Below the pieces are notes generated by a model. It saw only the letters and a program-made list of their open reading frames with translations, was not told the DNA's origin and did not search any database. From assembly GCA_023436615.1 (NCBI GenBank), contig JAEZIO010000072.1:120786-184785 (forward strand): 64,000 bases of DNA, given 5' to 3'. Made by a program: the position numbers and the translations under genes. This document shows, piece by piece, positions 34,634 to 43,690 of this stretch (positions within the stretch are counted from its first letter, which is position 1; each line of letters begins with the position of its first letter). Source of the stretch: Pseudomonadota bacterium (GTDB taxonomy: Bacteria > Pseudomonadota > Alphaproteobacteria > Sphingomonadales > Sphingomonadaceae).

Positions 34634-35302
34634 ATGAAGACGTACATGCTTGCGGGCGCGCTCGCGCTCGCACCGGCCGCGCTGTCGGCCCAGGCGACGG
34701 GCCAGGCCATCGCGCCAGCCGCGTCGGCACAGGCCGCGCCGATCGCAGCCCCGGCGACGACGAACGCGATTCTTCGCACCGGGACCGAGGTCGCGCTTCG
34801 GCTGCGCGAGGAGCTGACGACCAAGGGCAAGAAGCTGCGCGTCGGCCAGCGCTTCCACATGGAAGTTTCCGAGCCGGTACTGGTCAACGGAGTCACCGTC
34901 GTTCCCGTCGGAACGCCGGCGATGGGCGAGATCACCGACGTCCGCAACAAGGGCATGTGGGGCAAGTCGGGCCACCTCGGCGCGCGCATCCTCTATCTGA
35001 CGGTCAACGGCCGCCAGATCCGCCTCAGCGGCGCATTCGACGACAAGGGCGTCGCCGGCGGGGTCGGGGCGGTGGCTGCGGCATATTTCTTCCTGCCGAT
35101 CGGCTTTGCCGTCACCGGAACCAGCGCGGTTGTCCCCCTTGGAGCGATCGTGAAGGGCTTCGTCGACGAGGACGTGCCACTCAACATCGCCGCCGCCGCG
35201 CCAGCGCCGCTGACGGTCGGCGCGCCGGCCGAGGCGATCAAGGTGATGTCGGTGAGCCAGCCTGCGGCGGCTGCGGCTGCGGAAGCGCCGAAGGGGCAGT
35301 AG
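34634..35302 (+). CDS. Exported hypothetical protein
   Basis: A 222-residue protein with a signal peptide (MKTYMLAGALALAPAALSA), an Ala/Pro/Gln-rich linker to residue 45, and a beta-rich domain containing LRTGTEVALRLREELTTKGK and VTVVPVGTPAMGEITDVRNKG. The pattern resembles domains that set solubility limits of surface-exposed lipoproteins in sphingomonads, but I cannot name the family. A hydrophobic stretch, VGAVAAAYFFLPIGFAVTG, could be a transmembrane or beta segment. The C-terminus is again Ala- and Pro-rich. Confidence 0.7.
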   Translation: MKTYMLAGALALAPAALSAQATGQAIAPAASAQAAPIAAPATTNAILRTGTEVALRLREELTTKGKKLRVGQRFHMEVSEPVLVNGVTVVPVGTPAMGEITDVRNKGMWGKSGHLGARILYLTVNGRQIRLSGAFDDKGVAGGVGAVAAAYFFLPIGFAVTGTSAVVPLGAIVKGFVDEDVPLNIAAAAPAPLTVGAPAEAIKVMSVSQPAAAAAAEAPKGQ

Positions 35303-35336
35303 CTCCCGCACTCGCTAGTTTGCGCGGAGAAGAAGA

Positions 35337-35843
35337 ATGCACTGCACGCAATGCGGTGCCGCCGTTCCGGTGGATGCAAAGTACTGTCCGGGCTGCGGAG
35401 CGCCAGCGCAAGGACACGGTAACAACGGCAATCAACCGCCGAAGCCGAAGCCAACCGCAAAGGAGCAAGCGCAAGGCTGCGCAGTACTCCTCGTAATCAT
35501 TGTCGTGGTCGTGATGCTGCTTGGGATGTGCAGCGGTAAGACAGAGGAGCAGAAGGCGGCCGAAGCGACTGCAAGCGCGGAAGAAAAGCGGAAGGGGTTC
35601 CATTGCCTCAGTGCTTGGGACGGATCGAACCGCAGCCTGGTGGAGCAGGTGAAGGAGGGCCTTCGCGATCCCGACTCATTCGAGCACGATGAAACGCGGA
35701 TTACGCCGGAAAAGAACGGCAAGCACAACGTCATCATGAAATACCGCGCGCGCAACGGCTTTGGTGGAATGAACGTCGCAACTGCAATCGCAGAGGTTGA
35801 TCACACAACGTGCCACGCAACGCTCATAAGTTCTGGAGAATAA
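35337..35843 (+). CDS. Zinc-ribbon membrane protein, accessory
   Basis: A 168-residue protein. An N-terminal zinc ribbon MHCTQCGAAVPVDAKYCPGC with two CxxC pairs is followed by a Pro/Lys-rich linker. One transmembrane helix comes next (CAVLLVIIVVVVMLLGMC), then an outer domain with LRDPDSFEHDETRI and ARNGFGGMN. The outer domain recalls the next gene's product (KDPSSVQLRNVQ, NSKNSYGAYAG), so both probably share the same small fold. Codon use is less GC-biased than in housekeeping neighbours. Confidence 0.75.
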   Translation: MHCTQCGAAVPVDAKYCPGCGAPAQGHGNNGNQPPKPKPTAKEQAQGCAVLLVIIVVVVMLLGMCSGKTEEQKAAEATASAEEKRKGFHCLSAWDGSNRSLVEQVKEGLRDPDSFEHDETRITPEKNGKHNVIMKYRARNGFGGMNVATAIAEVDHTTCHATLISSGE

Positions 35844-35956
35844 TTCGCATGCAGGACCTTGCTCGTTAGCCGGCCGGCATCCACTGGATGCTCAGCTAGC
35901 GAACGATTGCAGGAGTGCACTCTCACCCTAATTCCAGATACTACCGTAGAGGGCGT

Positions 35957-36493
35957 ATGAAACAGTCGTTGCTGGTATTCGCGTTGCTTATAGCGGCTTG
36001 CAGTAAGCCGCAGAATGATAGCGACCTTAAGGCCGCTTTTGCCGCGTCTGCGTTGAAAGACCCATCATCCGTGCAACTTCGCAACGTGCAAGCGAACAGC
36101 GAAGTCATCTGTGGCGAGTTCAATTCTAAGAACTCTTATGGCGCATATGCTGGCTTTGAGCCTTTCGTATTCAAGCGCAACATCAAGGACCTTTGGCTTG
36201 GCGACAGCGATAACAAGTATAGCTATAGCGCTTTTTGGAAGGAGTGTCCCAACGCGCTTGAGCTGGGCCTAACGGGCGACTCTGCCGCAGTGACTACAGA
36301 CATGAACACCCTGGACCTGAACACCGTAGACATGAATGCAACTGCCCAGGTGCTTGAGGCGGACGATGGCGCCCTCGACAATGCAGCCAATGCGATAGCG
36401 AATGCAGAAGAGGCAATCAGGGACACCGCCGAGGTGGAGACTGAGGCGACCGACGAGCCGCCTTATGACTTCAACAATGACGGCGGCGAATGA
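35957..36493 (+). CDS. Lipoprotein of an accessory gene set
   Basis: A 178-residue protein with a lipoprotein signal, MKQSLLVFALLIAACSKP (lipobox LIAAC). The N-terminal domain carries ALKDPSSVQLRNVQ and CGEFNSKNSYGAYAGFEPF, a pattern seen in small secreted proteins of phages and proteobacteria. The last 60 residues are highly acidic with repeated DMNTLDLNTVDMN. The ATG at 35957, with AGAGGG upstream, is preferred over an earlier frame start. Its stop overlaps the next gene (ATGA). Lower GC than neighbours suggests transfer. Confidence 0.75.
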   Translation: MKQSLLVFALLIAACSKPQNDSDLKAAFAASALKDPSSVQLRNVQANSEVICGEFNSKNSYGAYAGFEPFVFKRNIKDLWLGDSDNKYSYSAFWKECPNALELGLTGDSAAVTTDMNTLDLNTVDMNATAQVLEADDGALDNAANAIANAEEAIRDTAEVETEATDEPPYDFNNDGGE

Positions 36494-37248
36494 GCCCCGA
36501 AAACGCTACCGCTTCAGACGCAACGACAGGTTTAGTGTGGGAAAATGCGCCGCCCTCGCGTGCGCAGATGCGCTGGGTAAAGTTTTTGCGATACCTCAGG
36601 CGACTGCCACTTAGCTTTTGGCTCACGTTCAAGGAGCCAGTAGCGACATCCAGCCAGCTTTTCATGGCTGCTGTAGCTTGGCTCGTCTTAGCCCTTACAA
36701 TTCGAATAGCCACGCCCGAACAACGGGACCTCCTCGCGACAGAATGGGCTATTTGGTTCGAGGCAGCAGCTATCGCCATCGTGGGCTGGGCCATTCTGAG
36801 CCTCATCTACGCTCCGTATCGCATCATCAAAAAGGAGGGAGCCGACGGGCGGTGGTTCGCAAACCGATTTGTTTATCATCGACCGATGTTAGTTGCCGTT
36901 GAGCGCTGTCTTGCGACGAATAGGCTAGAGCGGTTCAAAATTCGCTTTGACGATGCTGAGCCAAACTCGTTCGTTTTCTACACGATCGACATTGAGGATT
37001 CGCACTTGGCGCCGCACATGTTCGTTGGGGTTTTTTCAGACCTTTGGAGGCGTCCCGAATTTGGGCAATCAGTTTTAAAGGCTGGCTTACGGCTGCCGCC
37101 GGATCGGACAGCCTGGCTCGCCATTAAAATAAAGGGACACTACGTTTCGCAAACGGTTCGCGTGTACATGCACAGCTTCGCTGTCGGTAATCCACAAGAC
37201 CAAGACGGGCTTCGGAGCAGACTAACACACCAGAGGAAACGGGCATGA
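36490..37248 (+). CDS. Hypothetical membrane protein, accessory
   Basis: A 252-residue protein with two transmembrane helices (LFMAAVAWLVLALTIRIA and WFEAAAIAIVGWAILSLIY), then a soluble C-terminal half containing FYTIDIEDSHLAPHMFVGVF. I recognise no family. It overlaps both the lipoprotein gene before and the small membrane gene after by four bases (ATGA). The three form a tightly coupled set, which argues for one function at the envelope. Base composition is again lower in GC than in flanking core genes. Confidence 0.68.
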   Translation: MSPENATASDATTGLVWENAPPSRAQMRWVKFLRYLRRLPLSFWLTFKEPVATSSQLFMAAVAWLVLALTIRIATPEQRDLLATEWAIWFEAAAIAIVGWAILSLIYAPYRIIKKEGADGRWFANRFVYHRPMLVAVERCLATNRLERFKIRFDDAEPNSFVFYTIDIEDSHLAPHMFVGVFSDLWRRPEFGQSVLKAGLRLPPDRTAWLAIKIKGHYVSQTVRVYMHSFAVGNPQDQDGLRSRLTHQRKRA

Positions 37249-37448
37249 AACTTTGGCAAGTGATTGCCGCAGTGCTAATCTTCAAACTCTTCGACGGCAT
37301 GTTCTACTTCGCCGACAAATTTCTCGAGATCCAGGCGCCGTTGTGGAGATTCGTCCTCGCCGTCGCGCTGTGGGTGGGGTTGTCGATTGTCGTCTGGCTC
37401 ATCGCCCGCGGCTTCGACGAAATGGAAATGCGCGCTCGCAATGGTTGA
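37245..37448 (+). CDS. Small hypothetical membrane protein
   Basis: A 67-residue protein with two hydrophobic segments (WQVIAAVLIFKLFDGMFYF and FVLAVALWVGLSIVVWLIA) and a charged C-terminus. It is the last gene of the coupled accessory set. Its start overlaps the stop of the preceding gene. No family was recognised. A palindromic repeat begins about 60 bases downstream. Confidence 0.6.
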   Translation: MKLWQVIAAVLIFKLFDGMFYFADKFLEIQAPLWRFVLAVALWVGLSIVVWLIARGFDEMEMRARNG

Positions 37449-37477
37449 CGACGCGCGGTCCCACTTCAGCTACGCCG

Positions 37478-37533
37478 ACGCTCGGGACGAACGGAGCTAG
37501 GAAGCTGGATTCCCGCCTTCGCGGGAATGACGA
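37478..37533 (+). repeat. Dispersed palindromic repeat, TTCCCGC hairpin type
   Basis: A CGCTCGGGACGAACGGA module (37479-37495) is followed by a hairpin with stem TTCCCGC/GCGGGAA and a 4-base loop (37510-37527), ending AATGACGA. This sequence type is a well-known dispersed element of sphingomonad intergenic regions, from my recognition of the pattern. The same CGCTCGGGACGAACGGA module recurs 192 bases further on. Confidence 0.7.
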
Positions 37534-37670
37534 TCAGTGGCGCGTCAGCTTGATCGTGCTCGCCATTGTGATGCTCGCTAGCGCCCCGCGCTTGCTGCGC
37601 GTCACTATCCCGGACACGCTGCGCGCGACACGCACACAGCTCCATTCCGCCTAAAAACGCCCCTCGACGT

Positions 37671-37731
37671 CGCTCGGGACGAACGGAAGAGAGTAAACGG
37701 GACCCCGGATCAAGTCCGGGGTGACGACCAA
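37671..37731 (+). repeat. Dispersed palindromic repeat, ACCCCGGA hairpin type
   Basis: A second copy of CGCTCGGGACGAACGGA (37671-37687) is followed by a hairpin with stem ACCCCGGA/TCCGGGGT and a 5-base loop (37702-37722), then GACGACCAAG. It lies immediately before the end of rpoD on the opposite strand and could serve as its transcription terminator. It belongs to the same dispersed class as the preceding repeat. Confidence 0.7.
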
Positions 37732-37732
37732 G

Positions 37733-39778
37733 TTACTGGTCTAGGAAGGAACGCATCTTCCTGGAGCGAGAAGGGTGCTTCAGCTTCCTCAGCGCTTTTG
37801 CCTCGATCTGCCTGATACGCTCGCGGGTGACGCTGAACTGCTGCCCGACTTCCTCAAGGGTGTGATCGGTGTTCATGCCGATGCCGAAGCGCATGCGCAG
37901 CACGCGCTCCTCGCGCGGGGTCAGTGACGCGAGGACCCGGGTCACCGTTTCCTTGAGGTTCGACTGGATCGCGGCGTCGACCGGGATCACCGCATTCTTG
38001 TCCTCGATGAAGTCGCCGAGGTGGCTGTCCTCCTCGTCGCCGATCGGCGTTTCGAGGCTGATCGGCTCCTTGGCGATCTTCATCACCTTGCGGACCTTCT
38101 CGAGCGGCATCGAGAGGCGCTCGGCGAGCTCTTCGGGCGTCGCTTCGCGGCCGGTCTCGTGGAGGAACTGGCGGCCGGTGCGGACCAGCTTGTTGATCGT
38201 CTCGATCATGTGGACCGGGATCCGGATGGTCCGCGCCTGGTCGGCGATCGAGCGGGTGATCGCCTGCCGGATCCACCAGGTGGCGTAGGTCGAGAATTTG
38301 TAGCCGCGGCGGTACTCGAACTTATCGACCGCCTTCATCAGGCCGATGTTGCCTTCCTGGATGAGGTCCAGGAACTGCAGCCCGCGGTTGGTGTATTTCT
38401 TGGCGATGGAGATGACGAGGCGAAGGTTGGCCTCGACCATTTCCTTCTTGGCGATGCGGGCCTCGCGCTCGCCCTTCTGAACCATGTTGACGATGCGCCG
38501 GTACTCGGGGAGCGAGGTGCCGACGGCCTGCGCGATCTCGCCGATCTCGCCGCGGATGCGCTCGACGGGCTCGGCCTCGGACGCGGCGAAGGCGGCCCAT
38601 TTCTTGTCGGTCTTCGCCATGTCCGGAAGCCAGCTCTCGTCGAGCTCGCGGCCGGAATAGGTCTCGAGGAACGCCTTGCGCGGAACGCGGTGGCGCTCGG
38701 CGAGGCGGAGCATCTGGCCGCCAAGCGCCATCAGCCGGCGGTTGTAGGCGTAGAGCTGGTCGACGAGATATTCGATCTTCGCCTGGTGGAACTGGACGCT
38801 CTCGACCTCGGCGGTGAGCTGCTCGCGAAGCTTGTGGTACTTCTTCTCGTCGTTCGCCGGGAATTCGGTGCCGGCGGCAAGCGCGTCGAGGCGCGCCGCC
38901 TGGAGCTTGGCGAACTTCTTGAACAATGAGGTGATGGTCGCGAACTTCTCCAGCGCCTGCGGCTTGAGCTGCTCCTCCATCTGCGCGAGCGAGAGCGCGT
39001 TCTCGTCGTCGTCCTCCTCGACCTGCGGCTTCGTGCGCCGGTCGACCATGTCCTCTTCGTCGTCGGAGGCGCCGGCCTCGGGCTCGTCCTCGACCTCTTC
39101 CTCTTCCTTGATCGTGGGGCCGGCGGTCTTCTCGCTGATCTCGCCTTCCGCGCCGCCTTCCTCGCCTTCCTCGCTCTCGGCGATCTGCTCGGCGGTCGGG
39201 CCTTTCGAGAGCATCGCCTCGAGGTCCATGATCTCGCGGAGCTGCATCGTGCCTTCGTTGAGCGCCTTCGACCACTGGATGATGGCGTTGAAGGTCATCG
39301 GGCTTTCGCACAGGCCCCAGATCATGGTGTCGCGGCCGGCCTCGATGCGCTTGGCGATGGCGATCTCGCCCTCGCGGGAGAGCAATTCCACCGCGCCCAT
39401 CTCGCGAAGGTACATGCGGACCGGGTCGTCGGTGCGGTCGACCGCTTCCTTCTTGGTCGCGGCGGCCGGGCGGGGGCCGCCGTCGTCGAGCGGGTCGACC
39501 TCGTCCTCGGCGGACGACTCTTCCTCTTTCTCGTCCTCGGCCTCTTCCTCGTTCTCGACGACGTTGATGCCCATCTCGTTGATCGCGGACATGATGTCCT
39601 CGATCTGCTCGGAGCTCATCTGGTCCTGGGGAAGCGCCTCATTGATCTCGTCATAGGTGACGAAGCCGCGCTTCTTGGCGCGGGCGATCAGCTTCTTGAT
39701 CGACGCGTCGTTGAGATCGATCAGCGGGGCATCGCCGCTGTCCTGGGTGTCGGTTTCTGCTGCTTCGTTCTTCGCCAT
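37733..39778 (-). CDS. rpoD: RNA polymerase primary sigma factor (sigma-70)
   Basis: A 681-residue sigma factor. Region 1.1 lies at the N-terminus, and an acidic non-conserved region between 1.2 and 2 is rich in Glu/Asp. Region 2 contains NIGLMKAVDKFEYRRGYKFS followed by YATWWIRQAITRS. Region 4 has the helix-turn-helix TLEEVGQQFSVTRERIRQIE and ends KHPSRSRKM. It directs transcription of housekeeping genes. It is downstream of dnaG, separated by 11 bases. Confidence 0.97.
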   Translation of the reverse strand: MAKNEAAETDTQDSGDAPLIDLNDASIKKLIARAKKRGFVTYDEINEALPQDQMSSEQIEDIMSAINEMGINVVENEEEAEDEKEEESSAEDEVDPLDDGGPRPAAATKKEAVDRTDDPVRMYLREMGAVELLSREGEIAIAKRIEAGRDTMIWGLCESPMTFNAIIQWSKALNEGTMQLREIMDLEAMLSKGPTAEQIAESEEGEEGGAEGEISEKTAGPTIKEEEEVEDEPEAGASDDEEDMVDRRTKPQVEEDDDENALSLAQMEEQLKPQALEKFATITSLFKKFAKLQAARLDALAAGTEFPANDEKKYHKLREQLTAEVESVQFHQAKIEYLVDQLYAYNRRLMALGGQMLRLAERHRVPRKAFLETYSGRELDESWLPDMAKTDKKWAAFAASEAEPVERIRGEIGEIAQAVGTSLPEYRRIVNMVQKGEREARIAKKEMVEANLRLVISIAKKYTNRGLQFLDLIQEGNIGLMKAVDKFEYRRGYKFSTYATWWIRQAITRSIADQARTIRIPVHMIETINKLVRTGRQFLHETGREATPEELAERLSMPLEKVRKVMKIAKEPISLETPIGDEEDSHLGDFIEDKNAVIPVDAAIQSNLKETVTRVLASLTPREERVLRMRFGIGMNTDHTLEEVGQQFSVTRERIRQIEAKALRKLKHPSRSRKMRSFLDQ

Positions 39779-39789
39779 TAAGTCGCCGC

Positions 39790-41646
39790 CTAGTCAGTGC
39801 CGACGAGTGACGCCAGCCGTTCCTTGATTCTCTCGCGCTCGCCGTGCAGCCGAAGCTGCTCGTCGAACGCCTGTCCGTCGCCCGCCTTCAAACGCTCGGT
39901 CGCCTCGTCGAGAGCCGCACCGATCTCTTCCTCCGCGGAGAGCGCGTCGATCGCGATCCCCAGGTCGCGCACCGCCCGCTGAGGATCGGTGTCGCTGCGG
40001 GTGAAGGAGAAGCCGATTCCGCCGGCGTGGCGCGCGTGCTCCAGGGCCGCGGCCGCTCCAGCGGAGGTTAATATGGTGGCGAGCTTCTGGCGATCAAGTT
40101 GCTGTTCCGCAAGGGCTGCATCGACGATGCGGTCGCGTAACGACGACAAGGCGCGGTCGCCTATGGGCAAGTGCGCGAGCTGTTCGACATGGTCGTGAAG
40201 CGCTTGCGGATATTCGGCGAAGCCGACGACGAGCGCTCGGGCGGTCGCGGTATCGATGCCCGAGCGGCCGATCCGGCGCGCCGTGTCGCTCGCAGGGGCG
40301 GCCGGCGGAAGCCAGCGGCGGGTCTTGGGGTCGAAGCGGTTGCGCGCGCCCCCTCGGAAACCGCCGTCGCGCGCCGGGCGGAGCGAGCCGAATTCGCTCT
40401 CGAACTGGTGGAGCCACTGGTCGCGGTAGAGGCGGCGAAGCTCGGGGTCGCCGATCGACTGGGCATGCTCGACGAGGCGCTGGCGGAGGCCGGCGCGGGC
40501 TTCGGGCGTGGTCAGCGGGGCGGCGTCGCGCTCGTGCCGCCACAGCCGTTTGTCGAGCGGCTCGGGCTCGGCGAGGAGCGCCTCGATGGCGTCCTTGCCG
40601 CCCGAGCGGACGAGGTCGTCGGGGTCCTGGCCCGCCGGAAGCTCGACGAAGCGAAGTGTGCGATCTGGGCGAAGGTGGGGGAGGGCGCGGCACGCAGCAC
40701 GGATGGCGGCCTTTCTGCCGGCGCTGTCGCCGTCGAAACAGAGGATCGGCGCCGGGTCGAGCCGCCACATCCGCTCGAGCTGCGCTTCGGTGACGGCGGT
40801 GCCGTTGGGCGCGACGACCTCCGCGATGCCGGCGCGGTCGAGGGCGATCACGTCCATATAGCCTTCGACGACGATCAGCCTTTTCGCCTGGCGGCTGGCG
40901 GGGCCGGCGCGGTCGATATTGTAGAGCGTGCGGCCCTTGTCGAAGAGCGGCGTGTCCGGTGAGTTCAGATATTTCGGCTCGCCCTCGCCGAGGATCCGGC
41001 CGCCGAAGGCGATCACCCGGCCGCGCTGATCGCGGATGGGGATCATCAGCCGGCCGCGGAACCGGTCGTAGCTCTCCTTGCCCCCTTCCTCCGGCTGGAT
41101 CAGCATGCCGGTCTCGACGAGCTTGGCTTCGCCGAGGGAGCCAAGCCCGCGCTTCAGCGCGTTGCGGCCGTCGGGAGCAAGACCGATCCCGAAGCGCGCG
41201 ATGGTGTCGGTGCCGATGCCGCGGTTCTTCAGATACTCGCGCGCTGACGCGCCGCCGATGCCCTGGAGCTGCTCGGCGAACCAATTCTGGCATGCCGCCA
41301 TGACGTCCGTCAGTGAGGCGGCGCGCTCGGCGCGCTCCTTCGCCTGGGGATCGGGCGCGGGCACGTCCATCCCCGCCTTGGCCGCTAGCTCCTTGACCGC
41401 GTCCATGAAGGGCAGGCCCCGGGCGTCGGTCAGGAAGCGGATCGCGTCACCGTGCGCGCCGCAGCCGAAGCAGTGATAGAACCCTTTTTCGTCGTTGACC
41501 GTGAAGCTTGGCGTCTTCTCGTTGTGGAACGGGCAGCACGCCTTCCACTCGCGCCCGGCGCGGATCAGCTTCACCGACGGCGCGATGACGGCGGACAGCA
41601 AGGTTCGCGCACGCAGTTCGTCGAGCCAGGCGGGGGAGAGGGTCAC
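39790..41646 (-). CDS. dnaG: DNA primase
   Basis: A 618-residue primase that makes RNA primers for replication. The CHC2 zinc finger CCPFHNEKTPSFTV and YHCFGCGAHGD is at residues 36-65. The RNA-polymerase core with GIGLAPDGR, GRLMIPIRDQRGRVIAFGGR and the TOPRIM motif VVEGYMDVIAL (followed by CFDGDSAGR) is complete, and a helicase-binding C-domain follows. yqeY-dnaG-rpoD on one strand resembles the macromolecular-synthesis operon. Confidence 0.97.
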   Translation of the reverse strand: MTLSPAWLDELRARTLLSAVIAPSVKLIRAGREWKACCPFHNEKTPSFTVNDEKGFYHCFGCGAHGDAIRFLTDARGLPFMDAVKELAAKAGMDVPAPDPQAKERAERAASLTDVMAACQNWFAEQLQGIGGASAREYLKNRGIGTDTIARFGIGLAPDGRNALKRGLGSLGEAKLVETGMLIQPEEGGKESYDRFRGRLMIPIRDQRGRVIAFGGRILGEGEPKYLNSPDTPLFDKGRTLYNIDRAGPASRQAKRLIVVEGYMDVIALDRAGIAEVVAPNGTAVTEAQLERMWRLDPAPILCFDGDSAGRKAAIRAACRALPHLRPDRTLRFVELPAGQDPDDLVRSGGKDAIEALLAEPEPLDKRLWRHERDAAPLTTPEARAGLRQRLVEHAQSIGDPELRRLYRDQWLHQFESEFGSLRPARDGGFRGGARNRFDPKTRRWLPPAAPASDTARRIGRSGIDTATARALVVGFAEYPQALHDHVEQLAHLPIGDRALSSLRDRIVDAALAEQQLDRQKLATILTSAGAAAALEHARHAGGIGFSFTRSDTDPQRAVRDLGIAIDALSAEEEIGAALDEATERLKAGDGQAFDEQLRLHGERERIKERLASLVGTD

Positions 41647-41721
41647 CTATTCACAATGTGCAGGCGGGAGCTGTCCCGCAAGCGGCAGGGGAGAAGTTTT
41701 CCACAGCCGCGAATCGGCGAG

Positions 41722-42177
41722 TCAGGCGCTCAGCATTTCCTTGACGAGCGCGCTGGCGCGGGCGGGCTCGAGCTCGCCGCCGTGGCGCGATTTCACCTGG
41801 GCCATCACGCGGCCCATTTCCTTGATCGAGGAAGCGCCGGTTTCGGCGATGATGGCCTGGATCGCGCTGCGTGCCTCCTCCTCGGTCATCTGCTTCGGAA
41901 GGAAGTGCTCGATGACGGCGATCTCCGCTTCCTCGGCCTCGGCGCGGTCGGCGCGGCCGCCCTTGCGATAGACGTCGGCCGATTCGCGCCGCTGCTTGAT
42001 CATCTTCTGAAGCACCTCCGTGACGAGCTGGTCGTCATCGGGCGCCTTGTCGGAGGTGCGAAGCTCGATGTCGCGGTTCTTGATGGCGGCCTGGATGAGG
42101 CGAAGCGTGCCGGTCGATTCCTTGTCGCCGCCCTTCATCGCCGCGATCGTCGCGGCCTTGATGTCGTCCCTGATCAT
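41722..42177 (-). CDS. GatB/YqeY domain-containing protein
   Basis: A 151-residue helical protein. The start MIRDDIKAATIAAMKGGDKE and the conserved KQRRESADVYRKGGRADRAEAEEAEIAVIEHFLPKQM part match stand-alone YqeY proteins, which share the C-terminal tRNA-binding fold of GatB. No amidase genes are nearby. It precedes dnaG by 75 bases on the same strand, a position common in many bacteria; the role is not established. Confidence 0.93.
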   Translation of the reverse strand: MIRDDIKAATIAAMKGGDKESTGTLRLIQAAIKNRDIELRTSDKAPDDDQLVTEVLQKMIKQRRESADVYRKGGRADRAEAEEAEIAVIEHFLPKQMTEEEARSAIQAIIAETGASSIKEMGRVMAQVKSRHGGELEPARASALVKEMLSA

Positions 42178-42278
42178 TTTTCGCCCCTACCAGCCGTTGA
42201 CCGAAGCCCGCAATCACCCTAGCTGCGATGCCTTAGCGACATCGCTGTTCAACCGATCACGGAAGGCTTTTCCAGCCC

Positions 42279-43448
42279 ATGGCCGACACTCGACCTTCGT
42301 CCGCGACCCAGCCAAGGGCCGCGACGGGAGTCGTGGTTTTCGCCGATGGCCGAACGGTGTGGGGTCACGGCTTCGGGGCCGAGGGGGAAGCGGTCGGCGA
42401 GCTGTGCTTCAACACCGCGATGACCGGTTACCAGGAGGTGATGACCGACCCGTCCTACGCGAAACAGGTCATCGCCTTCACCTTCCCACACATCGGCAAT
42501 GTCGGCGCCAACGACGAGGACATCGAGGCCGTCGAAGCGCATGCGCTCGGCTGCCTGGTGCGCGAGCGGGTCACGGCGCCCTCCAACTACCGCGCGGGCG
42601 AGGATTTCGCGGGCTGGATGCGCAAACGGGGACGGATCGGAATCGCTGGGGTCGACACGCGCGCCCTGACCAGGCTGATCCGCGAAGAGGGCCCGCCGAC
42701 GATCGCGATCGCGCATAGCGAAAGCGGCGAGTTCGACCTCAACAGGCTCCAGAACATGGCCGCCGACTGGCCGGGCCTCGAAGGGATGGACCTGGCCAAG
42801 GACGTCAGCCGGCTGCAGGTCGAGCGCTGGACCGGCGGCAAATGGGCGTGGGGCAAGGGGTATGAGATCGGCGGTGGCGACAAGAAGCGTCCCCACGTCG
42901 TCGCGGTCGATTACGGATCGAAGCGCAACATCTTCCGCAACCTGTGCGAAGCGGGTGCGCGGGTGACGGTGGTCCCGGCGACCGCGACCTTCGACGAGAT
43001 CATGGCGCACAAGCCCGACGGCTTCTTCCTGTCGAACGGGCCGGGTGATCCGGCGGCGACGGGCGACTATGCGGTGCCGGTGATCAAGCAGATGCTGGAG
43101 AGCGGAAAGCCGCTGTTCGGGATCTGCCTCGGCCACCAGATGCTTGCGCTCGCGGTCGGCGGGAAGACGAGCAAGATGTTCCAGGGCCACCGCGGCGCCA
43201 ATCATCCGGTGAAAAGGCTGGAGGATGGACGGGTCGAGATCACCAGCATGAACCACGGCTTCGCGGTCGAGCGCGAAGGCTTGCCGGAGAATGTGCGGGA
43301 GACCCATGTCAGCCTGTTCGACGGAAGCAATTGCGGGATCGAGCTGACCGACAAGCCGGCGTTCAGCGTGCAGTACCATCCCGAGGCCAGCCCTGGCCCG
43401 CAGGATAGCTTCTATTTGTTCGAGAAGTTCGTGGGGATGATGCGGTGA
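42279..43448 (+). CDS. carA: Carbamoyl-phosphate synthase small chain
   Basis: A 389-residue glutaminase subunit that provides ammonia to CarB for carbamoyl phosphate (pyrimidine and arginine synthesis). The N-terminal domain has FNTAMTGYQEVMTDPSY. The class I amidotransferase domain has the nucleophile Cys in LFGICLGHQMLALA and the His-Glu pair in QYHPEASPGP. Its stop overlaps the GTG start of a small ORF. carB follows after that ORF and the DUF559 cassette. Confidence 0.97.
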   Translation: MADTRPSSATQPRAATGVVVFADGRTVWGHGFGAEGEAVGELCFNTAMTGYQEVMTDPSYAKQVIAFTFPHIGNVGANDEDIEAVEAHALGCLVRERVTAPSNYRAGEDFAGWMRKRGRIGIAGVDTRALTRLIREEGPPTIAIAHSESGEFDLNRLQNMAADWPGLEGMDLAKDVSRLQVERWTGGKWAWGKGYEIGGGDKKRPHVVAVDYGSKRNIFRNLCEAGARVTVVPATATFDEIMAHKPDGFFLSNGPGDPAATGDYAVPVIKQMLESGKPLFGICLGHQMLALAVGGKTSKMFQGHRGANHPVKRLEDGRVEITSMNHGFAVEREGLPENVRETHVSLFDGSNCGIELTDKPAFSVQYHPEASPGPQDSFYLFEKFVGMMR

Positions 43449-43690
43449 GGTGGGCTTCGGCGGTGCTCGCCCTTCCGTTGTGTGCTTGTGAGATCTCCTC
43501 GGGCGAGATCGCGCGGCAGTGCGGCGTTTCTCAGAATCAGTTGGACGCTGGCTTCGCAGCGGTGGACCAGCTGTCTGTAGACCAGAGTCGGAAATTGGGT
43601 CGCTGCACCTTGAAGAAGGTAGCGGGATCAAAACGCGTGATTGTACTCATCGGCAAAGATCGCGGCTTATTCTCGCCGGGACGTAGCTGA
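43445..43690 (+). CDS. Small hypothetical protein between carA and carB
   Basis: An 81-residue protein starting at a GTG that overlaps the carA stop (GTGA). Its N-terminus RWASAVLALPLCACEISSGE looks like a short signal with a lipobox-like LCAC. The rest is charged with ARQCGVSQNQLDAGFAAVD and a basic end. No family is recognised. Its stop overlaps the ATG of the carB-like relic (TGATG), indicating that this was once the gene directly before carB. Confidence 0.6.
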   Translation: MRWASAVLALPLCACEISSGEIARQCGVSQNQLDAGFAAVDQLSVDQSRKLGRCTLKKVAGSKRVIVLIGKDRGLFSPGRS

